This document shows, piece by piece, positions 34,118-41,480 of a stretch of 64,000 bases of DNA. The stretch comes from a bacterium. Its GTDB lineage: Bacteria > Vulcanimicrobiota > Vulcanimicrobiia > Vulcanimicrobiales > Vulcanimicrobiaceae. The stretch is from positions 1 to 64,000 of the forward strand of contig JAJYFL010000002.1 in NCBI GenBank assembly GCA_021790935.1, in the 5' to 3' direction. Position numbers and translations under genes: made by a program. The notes beneath the pieces are model-generated. The model was not told the origin of the DNA. It did no database searches and was given only the letters and a program-made list of their open reading frames with translations. Numbering within the stretch: position 1 is the stretch's first letter; each line of letters begins with the position of its first letter.

Positions 34118-34942
34118 ATGGATCCGCTGATCGTTACCGTGGCGCCCGTCGGCGCAGAACTGACTCCCGGGCAGACGCCGCACTTGGCCGTAACTCCGGA
34201 GCAGTTGGGCGAGGTCGCGTTCACCTGCCGGGAAGCCGGAGCCGCGCTCATCCACGTGCACTGCCGTAACGACGACGGGACCAACACGCACGAAGTCGCG
34301 CGCTTCAAGCAGGCCTACGACGCGATCCGCGCGCGCAGCGACCTGATCGTGCAGTTCTCGACCGGCGGCGCGATCGGCATGACCCCGCAGGAACGTGCGG
34401 CGGTATTGCAGCTTCGCCCCGAGATGGCGACGCTCACGTGCGGCACGGTGAACTTCGGTGACGAGGTTTTCGAGAACAGCTTTCCCATCATGCGCGGGAT
34501 ACTCGCCGCGATGAACGAGTACGGCGTACGGCCGGAGCTCGAGATCTTCGACAAGGGGCACCTCTCGAACGCGCGCATACTGGAGCGAGAGGGCCTGCTC
34601 TCGTTCCCGCAGCACGTCGACTTCGTGCTCGGGGTTCCGGGCGGGCTGGAGGCCGACGCGCGCAATCTCTGCGATCTGGTAGGGTACCTGCCGGCCGGCT
34701 GCACGTGGTCGGTCGCGGGCATCGGCCGCATGCAGCTGCCGATGGCCACGATGGCGATCGCCATGGGGGGACACGTGCGCGTCGGCCTCGAGGACAACAT
34801 CTATTACTCGAAAGGGCGCTTGGCCCGGAACGACGAGCTCGTAGCCCGCATAGTCCGGATTGCGGCCGAGCTCGGCAGGCCGGTGGCGACGCCCGACCGT
34901 GCCCGCGAGATTCTAGGGCTGAACCGCCGGGCGCCGGGCTAG
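34118..34942 (+). CDS. kce: beta-keto acid cleavage enzyme, probable 3-keto-5-aminohexanoate cleavage enzyme
   Basis: 274 residues from ATG 34118; an in-frame TTG lies 18 bp earlier. In lysine fermentation Kce reacts 3-keto-5-aminohexanoate with acetyl-CoA to give acetoacetate and 3-aminobutyryl-CoA. The zinc ligands fall at H46 and H48 (AALIHVHCRNDDG), as in the characterised enzyme, with the third, Glu, at about 225 (VGLEDNIYYSKG). TCGTVNFGDEVFENS and the FDKGHL motif are typical of the BKACE family. BKACE members act on several beta-keto acids, but the kamB-kamC context favours Kce. Confidence 0.85.
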   Translation: MDPLIVTVAPVGAELTPGQTPHLAVTPEQLGEVAFTCREAGAALIHVHCRNDDGTNTHEVARFKQAYDAIRARSDLIVQFSTGGAIGMTPQERAAVLQLRPEMATLTCGTVNFGDEVFENSFPIMRGILAAMNEYGVRPELEIFDKGHLSNARILEREGLLSFPQHVDFVLGVPGGLEADARNLCDLVGYLPAGCTWSVAGIGRMQLPMATMAIAMGGHVRVGLEDNIYYSKGRLARNDELVARIVRIAAELGRPVATPDRAREILGLNRRAPG

Positions 34943-35036
34943 CAGGAGAACCCTGCGCACAGGAGATGCTACTCAAGGACCCTAACTAGCGCGGGTCCGT
35001 CACGGCCAATGCGCCCCGGATTCGGAGGATTCGAGC

Positions 35037-36011
35037 CTGTTTAATTACGTCGTCCGGCGAACGCTGCAGGCGATACCGCTGCTGGCCTTGATCTCGCTGA
35101 TCCTCTTCATCATTCTCAATAACGCGCCGGGCGGGCCGTTGGCCCCCTACCTCCAGAATCCGCACATCACTCCCGCGGACATCGCGCGGCTCAAACATAA
35201 CCTCGGGCTCGACAAGCCGATCTGGTACCGATACCTCGTTTGGATAGGCCACGTGCTCCGCGGCGACATGGGCTACTCGACCAGTAACTCGGAGCCGGTA
35301 CTCCAAGCTATTCTGCAGCGGCTGCCGGCGACGCTCGAACTGATGGGCGCATCCTTCGTGCTCTCCATCGTCGTCGGGTCGGCGGCGGGAATATTTTCGG
35401 CGATCCGCCCCTACTCGTTTGCCGATTACTTCATCACGACGTTCGCCTTCTTCGGCTACTCGATGCCGGTCTTTTGGTTTGCGCTGATGATGCAGCTCGC
35501 GTTTGCGGTGCACGGCATTCCGCTCCCGTTCGGCTATCAGATCCAGCTCCCGTCGGCCGGCATCTCGACCCACGATCGCTTCTTCCTGGGAGACAGGCTC
35601 GAACACCTGATCTTGCCCACGGTCGTCTTGGCGCTCCTGCAGCTCGCGCTCTACAGCCGGTTCATGCGCAGCTCCATGCTCGAGGTGATGAAGACCGACT
35701 ACATGCGGACGGCATCGGCAAAGGGCCTCGACTTCAAGACGGTCATCTTCAAGCACGGCCTGAAAAACGCGCTCATCCCCATCGTGACGGTCACCGCGCT
35801 GAATCTGCCGAGTCTGGTGGGCGGCGCCATCGTCACGGAGACGATCTTCGCCTGGCCCGGGATGGGGCGCCTATTCTTCAACGCGCTCGGCCAGAGCGAC
35901 ATCGCCCTGCTCATGGGGTATCTATGCTTGATCGCGTTCCTCGTCGTGTTTTTCAACCTCGTTGCCGACGTTGCCTACGCCTGGCTCGACCCGCGCGTCA
36001 AGTACGACTAG
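35037..36011 (+). CDS. dppB: peptide/nickel ABC transporter permease, DppB/OppB family
   Basis: 324 residues if a CTG start at 35037 is used: family members begin FNYVVRRTLQAIPLLALIS, which here follows CTG, and GGAGG sits 8 bases before it. No ATG, GTG or TTG fits that position. Signature blocks are NAPGGPLAPYL, LRGDMGYSTSNSEPV, the EAA loop YMRTASAKGLDFKTVIFKHG and GGAIVTETIFAWPGMGRL. With DppC it forms the membrane channel for oligopeptides. The 94-bp gap after kce contains no clear terminator. Confidence 0.88.
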   Translation: MFNYVVRRTLQAIPLLALISLILFIILNNAPGGPLAPYLQNPHITPADIARLKHNLGLDKPIWYRYLVWIGHVLRGDMGYSTSNSEPVLQAILQRLPATLELMGASFVLSIVVGSAAGIFSAIRPYSFADYFITTFAFFGYSMPVFWFALMMQLAFAVHGIPLPFGYQIQLPSAGISTHDRFFLGDRLEHLILPTVVLALLQLALYSRFMRSSMLEVMKTDYMRTASAKGLDFKTVIFKHGLKNALIPIVTVTALNLPSLVGGAIVTETIFAWPGMGRLFFNALGQSDIALLMGYLCLIAFLVVFFNLVADVAYAWLDPRVKYD

Positions 36012-36024
36012 GAGCGTCGTAAGC

Positions 36025-36969
36025 ATGGCAGTTGGTTTCGCTCCCGAGTATCCGCCAACCGGTGTAGAAGAAGACGACTTCCAGTTTGCCAAGAGCAGCG
36101 TCTGGAAACGCTTTCGCCGCCACCGCCTCGCAATGGTCGGCGTGCTGGTGCTGGCCTTCATGGTGTTCGTTGCGGTCTTCGCCAAGCAGCTCGCTCCGTA
36201 CAACCCCGACGCCATCGACCAGGTCCACTGGCAGGGCAATCCGTTGCCGCCGTGCTTCCTGAACGCAGCGCTGTGCGCGGGCCACCTATTGGGAACGGAC
36301 GAAGTCGGGCGCGATCTGCTCTCGCGTCTGATGTTCGGAGCGCGTATCTCGCTGACCGTCGGCGTCTTTGCCGTCCTGATGGAGATTATCATTGGGACGT
36401 TCCTGGGCGCGATCGCGGGATATTACGGGGGCTGGATCGACTACGCGATCATGCGCATCACCGACGTCTTCTTGTCGATTCCGCTCCTGCCGCTGCTGCT
36501 CGTGCTCACCGCGATCGTGGCCGCGAATTCGAGTAAGGCGTCGCTCGGTTTCGGGGTCATCGTCTTGATCATCGGAGCGCTCTCGTGGCCCGGCGTCGCT
36601 CGTCTGGTGCGCGCCTCGTTTCTCTCGCTGCGTGAATTGGAGTACGCCGAGGCCGCGCGCGCGGTCGGCAACAACGACGGCCGCATCATCTTCCGGCATC
36701 TGCTTCCGAACGCCGTCGCACCGATCATCGTGCAGGCCACGCTCGACGTGGCGAACGTCATCATCTTGGAGTCGACGCTTTCGTTTCTAGGCTTCGGCAT
36801 TCAACCGCCTACGGCGTCGTGGGGCAACATGCTGGCCAACGCCGAGAGCAATCTGCAGATCGCATGGTGGGTGGCCACCTTCCCCGGCCTGTGCATTCTT
36901 GTCACCGTGCTGGCCATAAACTATATCGGCGACGGCCTGCGGGATGCGCTCGACCCGAATATGCGTTAG
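36025..36969 (+). CDS. dppC: peptide/nickel ABC transporter permease, DppC/OppC family
   Basis: 314 residues from ATG 36025 behind GGAG, 13 bp after dppB. The soluble N-terminal stretch WKRFRRHRLAMVGVLVLAFM leads into the first helix; YNPDAIDQ, GTDEVGRDLLSRLMFGARIS, the EAA loop EAARAVGNNDGRIIFRHLLP and LSFLGFGIQPPTASWGNML are all canonical. It pairs with DppB. The binding protein and the DppD/DppF ATPases are not in the window, so the operon is either truncated or relies on distant partners. Confidence 0.92.
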   Translation: MAVGFAPEYPPTGVEEDDFQFAKSSVWKRFRRHRLAMVGVLVLAFMVFVAVFAKQLAPYNPDAIDQVHWQGNPLPPCFLNAALCAGHLLGTDEVGRDLLSRLMFGARISLTVGVFAVLMEIIIGTFLGAIAGYYGGWIDYAIMRITDVFLSIPLLPLLLVLTAIVAANSSKASLGFGVIVLIIGALSWPGVARLVRASFLSLRELEYAEAARAVGNNDGRIIFRHLLPNAVAPIIVQATLDVANVIILESTLSFLGFGIQPPTASWGNMLANAESNLQIAWWVATFPGLCILVTVLAINYIGDGLRDALDPNMR

Positions 36970-37042
36970 CGGCCGCAGCGGGGAACTCGGCACCCGGTGC
37001 GGAAAGCCCGGGGTCGACTTTATCGTAAGCCCCCTCTAACAC

Positions 37043-37129
37043 GCGCGAGTGGCGAAATTGGTAGACGCACTAGCTTGAGGGGCTAGCGCCCGCAAGGGCG
37101 TGCTGGTTCGAGTCCAGTCTCGCGCACCA
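37043..37129 (+). tRNA. tRNA-Leu (anticodon GAG)
   Basis: 87 nt, class II. Acceptor GCGCGAG (37043-37049) pairs exactly with CTCGCGC (37119-37125), followed by A and an encoded CCA. The anticodon arm is CTAGC-TTGAGGG-GCTAG, giving GAG. A long variable arm (CCCGC-AA-GGGCG type) and the T arm GCTGG-TTCGAGT-CCAGT complete it. Standard for tRNA-Leu reading CUC/CUU. Confidence 0.95.
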
Positions 37130-37243
37130 CACTCCCGATATCGCGGCGGCGCCCCGGTTCGCCCCGCTTCCCGGCAGGCCTCTGAAACACCGTTCGCGCC
37201 TGCACCGTATGGGAGGCGTACGTTCGTCACGGGAGTCGCTATC

Positions 37244-40200
37244 GTGTGGTTGACCCGGTTTGCCATTAGTCGTCCAGTCATCGCCGCGATGGTCTTCATC
37301 GCTCTGGCGGTCTTCGGCACGATCTCGTTTTTCAAGCTGGGCCGCAGCGCCAATCCGCCCAATACGACTTTCCCGGTCGTCGTCGTCATCGCGAACTACC
37401 CCGGCGCCTCCCCGCAAGACATGGAGAAATTGGTCGTCAAGCCGATCGAAGACCAGCTCGATGGGATCGACGGCCTCGATCAGGTGTCGGCTACGGCGCA
37501 AGAGGGCACCGCCTCGGTCATCGTGCAGTTCAAGCTCGGCACGAATCTGGATCTGGCAGCGGTCGACGTGCAGCGGCGCGTCGACACGGCGCGCGTCTAC
37601 ATGCCGAGCGACCTCGATCCGCCGTACGTCTATAAGAACGGCGCTTCGAAGCCGCTCCTCGATTTGGCGGTAAGCTCGCGCGTGCTCTCGCCGACGCAGC
37701 TCGCCGACGTCGTCACGAACACCGTAGAGCCGCTGCTCAAACAGATCCCGGACGTGCAAACGGTCGACGTCTACGGCGCCGCGCAGCGCGAGTTTCGGGT
37801 CGAACCGATTCCGGGGCGCCTGTTCGGCGTCGGCGCAACCCTTTCGGACGTCTTGAACGCGGTCTCGCAGAACAACGCGAATCTGCCGGGCGGCCGCCTC
37901 GAAGAGCCGACCCGCGAAGCGAGCGTCTCGGTGCACGCCGCCATCGAGCATGCCGCCGACATCGCGGCGATTCCGCTGCCCGTTCCGGGAAACGCCGTCA
38001 AGACGCTGCGCGTCGGCGACGTGGCTACCGCGATCGACGGCCACGTCGAGCAGCGTACGATCTCACGCTTCGACGGCTCGCCGCGCCTCTACGTCTCCCT
38101 GGGGCGCGCCATCGGTTCGGACGAGATCACGGCGACGCAGATCGCACGCCGGCACCTGAAGGCGATCGAAACGCAGTTTCCGCAGTTGAGATTCCACGAG
38201 ATCGACGCGCCGGCCGACTACACGCAGGCATCGCTCGACGGAGTCTGGCAGTCGCTGGCGGAAGGCGTATTTCTCACCGCAATCGTGATGATGCTCTTCC
38301 TGCACGCTTGGCGCAATGCCGTCGTCGTCATGGTTTCGATTCCGGCGTCGATCCTATCGACGTTCATCGTCATGAATCTCTTGGGCTTCCACCTCGACAT
38401 GATGTCGCTCATGGGGCTCTCGCTGATCATCGGCATATTGGTGGACGATTCGATCGTCGTATTGGAGAACATCACGCGGCATCGAGATTCGGGCCTGGAT
38501 CCGATGGCCGCCGCCGTCGCGGGCCGCAGCGAGATCGGCGGCGCCGCAATCGCCATCACGCTGGTCGACGTGGTCGTCTTCCTGCCGATCGCGTTCCTCT
38601 CGGGCATCGTCGGTGAGTACTTGAAAGAGTTCGGCTTGGTGGTCGTCGTCGCGACGCTGTTCTCGCTGTTCGTCTCCTTCACGCTCACGCCGCTGCTCGC
38701 GGCGAAGTGGTCGGTCAAGCGGCGCTCGGTCGCCGCGCCGAGATGGATGGAGTTCTTCAAGGGCTTATGGCCGAACGCCGTGCTGGGAGCGCTCGCACTC
38801 GCATTGGCGTTGCTCCCGTGGCCGTACGGCCATCTGGTTGCCGTCTTTGCCGTCGCGCTGCTGGTGCTGAACGCTTTCGTCCAGCGCTACGACCGGATCT
38901 TGGACCTCTATCGCTCGCGGCTGCTGCCCCTCGGGCTGCGGCACGGGTACTTCGTCGTCTTCGTATGCGCGATGCTTCTCGTCAACGCGCTGATGCTGAT
39001 CGCCGGCGGTCAGATCGCGGCCGTTCTCGATGCGTGCGTGGCGGCGGTGCTGCTGGCGGCGGTGGCATTGCGGATCGGCGGCTTCGGGCGCAGCCGCCGC
39101 TTGGCGATCGCGACGTTGGCGATTCCCCTCGTGCTTGCCGTCGCGATGGCGCCGCTCGGCAAGTTGAACTTCGATTTCGTCCCGCAGATGCAGACCGGTC
39201 ACATCGCGATGACGGTGACCTACCCGCCCGGCACGCCGATCCGCACGACGTCGGGCTACGTCGATGCCCTCGAGCGCGCCATCATGAAGATCGGCGGCAT
39301 CAAGTCCGTAAGCTCGACGGTCGGGCGAAAGCCGTCGGGCTGGGGCTCCGTCGTCGGCGGAAACTACGCGCAGCTCGACGCGAACACGCAGGCCGCCCGG
39401 CGCAACGAGACCAACGCGCTTGCGGCAAAGATCCGTAAACTCACCTATCTCGTTCCAGGCGGGAACCTCCAGGTCGCCGGCGACGGCGGCGGCGGCTCCG
39501 GAACGGCCATCTTCTATTCGATCTCCGGGCCCGATAACCAGATCGATGCGGCGGCCGAGAAGGTCGCGGCGTTCCTGCGCGCTACGCCGGGCAGCGTCAA
39601 CGTGCAGACGAGCGCCGACGTTGCCGCACCGCGCTTAAACGTGCGGATCGATCCCGCGCGGTGTGCGGTCCTCGGCGTCGCGCCGGCCGCCGCCGCCCTG
39701 GCTGCGCGCATAGCCGTCGACGGGGCGGTTGCGACAAAGGTGCGCACGCAGAACGGCCTGGTCGACGTGCGCGTGCAGTTCCCCAAAGCCGACCGCAGTA
39801 CGGTCGCCGAGATCCAAAACGTGCGCGTGCGCGCCGCCGGCGGAACGCTCGTGCCGCTAGCGGACGTGGCCACGTTTTCGTGGAGCATGGCTCCGACCCG
39901 CATCGAGCGCCTGAACCGCCAGCGCGTGGTCAACATCTTCGGCGACGTCTTGCCGGGCTACTCGCTGGGTGCGGTAACCGGTCCGCTCGAGGCGAAGCTG
40001 CACCGGCCCGGCTTCTTGCCGGCGACGGTCCACCTCACCACTCAGGGCGACACGCGCTACATGCAGCAGACGATGCAGAACATGCTCGTCGCACTCGGCA
40101 CCTCGTTCATGCTCGTCTACATGCTGATGGTGGTCCTCTACGGTTCCTTCCTCGAGCCGTTGATCGTCATGTTCTCCGTTCCGCTCGCGATCGTCGGCGC

Positions 40201-40651
40201 GCTCGTCGCGCTCGCGGTTACGAGCAAATTGAATCCGCAAAACGCGCAGTCGCTCAACCTTATCTCGATGATCGGGATCGTCATGCTCTTCGGCTTGGTT
40301 GCCAAGAACGGCATCCTGCTCGTCGACTATTCGAATACGCTCGTGCGACGCGGGATGCGGGTGAAGGAAGCCGTATTGCAGGCGGCGGCGACGCGTTTTC
40401 GCCCGATCTTGATGACGACCAGCGCGATGGTCTTCGGCATGCTGCCGCTCGCGCTCGGGTTTTCGGAGGGCGCGGAATGGCGCCAGTCGATGGGGACCGT
40501 CATCATCGGCGGCCTGCTCAGCTCGTTGATCCTCACGCTCTTTCTGGTGCCGATGATCTACAACACGTGGATGGGCGCGCTGGAACGGCGTGCCGATCGC
40601 CGCGCCCTCAAGGCCGAGATGGTGCTGGAACCGGCCGCGCCCGGCGCGTGA
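37244..40651 (+). CDS. RND-family efflux transporter, inner-membrane subunit (HAE1-like)
   Basis: 1135 residues from GTG 37244 behind GGGAG; the frame upstream overlaps the tRNA and is not coding. RND layout: FAISRPVIAAMVFIALAVFG, the first porter domain, then the TM4 proton-relay pair in GILVDDSIVVLENITRHRD (about D400-D401), GEYLKEFGLVVVVATLFSLF, a second porter domain and FGLVAKNGILLVDYSN. It would export drugs, lipids or metabolites. No membrane-fusion protein or TolC gene is adjacent. A Gly-rich insert (AGDGGGGSG) lies in the second porter domain. Confidence 0.92.
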   Translation: MWLTRFAISRPVIAAMVFIALAVFGTISFFKLGRSANPPNTTFPVVVVIANYPGASPQDMEKLVVKPIEDQLDGIDGLDQVSATAQEGTASVIVQFKLGTNLDLAAVDVQRRVDTARVYMPSDLDPPYVYKNGASKPLLDLAVSSRVLSPTQLADVVTNTVEPLLKQIPDVQTVDVYGAAQREFRVEPIPGRLFGVGATLSDVLNAVSQNNANLPGGRLEEPTREASVSVHAAIEHAADIAAIPLPVPGNAVKTLRVGDVATAIDGHVEQRTISRFDGSPRLYVSLGRAIGSDEITATQIARRHLKAIETQFPQLRFHEIDAPADYTQASLDGVWQSLAEGVFLTAIVMMLFLHAWRNAVVVMVSIPASILSTFIVMNLLGFHLDMMSLMGLSLIIGILVDDSIVVLENITRHRDSGLDPMAAAVAGRSEIGGAAIAITLVDVVVFLPIAFLSGIVGEYLKEFGLVVVVATLFSLFVSFTLTPLLAAKWSVKRRSVAAPRWMEFFKGLWPNAVLGALALALALLPWPYGHLVAVFAVALLVLNAFVQRYDRILDLYRSRLLPLGLRHGYFVVFVCAMLLVNALMLIAGGQIAAVLDACVAAVLLAAVALRIGGFGRSRRLAIATLAIPLVLAVAMAPLGKLNFDFVPQMQTGHIAMTVTYPPGTPIRTTSGYVDALERAIMKIGGIKSVSSTVGRKPSGWGSVVGGNYAQLDANTQAARRNETNALAAKIRKLTYLVPGGNLQVAGDGGGGSGTAIFYSISGPDNQIDAAAEKVAAFLRATPGSVNVQTSADVAAPRLNVRIDPARCAVLGVAPAAAALAARIAVDGAVATKVRTQNGLVDVRVQFPKADRSTVAEIQNVRVRAAGGTLVPLADVATFSWSMAPTRIERLNRQRVVNIFGDVLPGYSLGAVTGPLEAKLHRPGFLPATVHLTTQGDTRYMQQTMQNMLVALGTSFMLVYMLMVVLYGSFLEPLIVMFSVPLAIVGALVALAVTSKLNPQNAQSLNLISMIGIVMLFGLVAKNGILLVDYSNTLVRRGMRVKEAVLQAAATRFRPILMTTSAMVFGMLPLALGFSEGAEWRQSMGTVIIGGLLSSLILTLFLVPMIYNTWMGALERRADRRALKAEMVLEPAAPGA

Positions 40652-40724
40652 GATCCCGCCCGCACGGCGCTTGCCGGCGCCTGCCAACGAGGCACCGGCA
40701 CCGGCGGCGTGCAACGACCCGGAT

Positions 40725-41480
40725 ATGCGTATCCTCGTTACCGGCGCGGCGGCCGGATTGGCTGCGGGCGTGGCCCTCGCCCTGGCGCGCGACGGCCACG
40801 ATCTCACGATCACGCATCGGCCCGGAGGCACCGACCCATCCGGAACGCTCGCCCTCATTGCGGCTGCGGGAGCCGCCGCGCGGGCCGAGCCCGTGGAGTT
40901 TCTCGGCGACGAGGGCACCGTCGGCGCGGCGCTCGAGCGGGTGGTGCGCGTGGGGGGGCCGTTCGATGCGCTCGTGCATGCGGTCGGCCCGATGACGGTC
41001 AAACGCTTCGAGCGCTGCACCCTTTCCGACTACCACGACATGTTGGACGGGAATCTTCGCAGTGCCGTGCAAGCCGCTGCCGCCGTGCTGCCGGCTATGC
41101 GGGCGTCGGGGTTCGGGCGCATCGTCTTCTTCGGCATGAACGGCTCGGAGACGTCGCAGCCGGCGCGCGGTCTATCGCTGCACGCGGCTGCAAAGTCGGC
41201 ACTTGTGAGCTTTGCACGCACGCTCGCGCTCGAAGAAGGCCGCCGCGGGATCACCGTCAACGTGGTCGAGCCCGGCGACATCCGTCAAAAGTCACTGACG
41301 CGCGAGGCGGCTCGCAACCAGACCGCCGGCAACCCGCGGGGGCGCCCGGGCACGTGGGAGGACGTCGCCGACGCCGTCCGTTTTTTCGTGAACGGCGACC
41401 ACGACTTCGTGAACGGCTCGGTGCTGCGCGTCACCGGGGGGGCTACCGAAGCCTACGAGCGAAACGCCACCGCTCCATGA
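40725..41480 (+). CDS. short-chain dehydrogenase/reductase with altered active site
   Basis: 251 residues. The Rossmann motif is TGAAAGLAAG (6-15), close to T-G-x3-G-x-G. DALVHAVGPM fits the N-A-G strand and FGRIVFFGMNGSE the serine strand. The catalytic Y-x3-K is H-A-A-A-K here (H153 to K157, GLSLHAAAKSALVSF), so the tyrosine is replaced by histidine. GITVNVVEPGDIRQ is the usual post-active-site strand. It may be an FabG-like reductase with changed chemistry or a non-catalytic member. The stop overlaps the next gene by ATGA. Confidence 0.82.
   Translation: MRILVTGAAAGLAAGVALALARDGHDLTITHRPGGTDPSGTLALIAAAGAAARAEPVEFLGDEGTVGAALERVVRVGGPFDALVHAVGPMTVKRFERCTLSDYHDMLDGNLRSAVQAAAAVLPAMRASGFGRIVFFGMNGSETSQPARGLSLHAAAKSALVSFARTLALEEGRRGITVNVVEPGDIRQKSLTREAARNQTAGNPRGRPGTWEDVADAVRFFVNGDHDFVNGSVLRVTGGATEAYERNATAP

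Noticed and set aside
37100-37243. RND pump frame starting inside the tRNA-Leu gene
   Set aside because: Residues encoded across the tRNA are not RND-like; the family N-terminus begins at GTG 37244.
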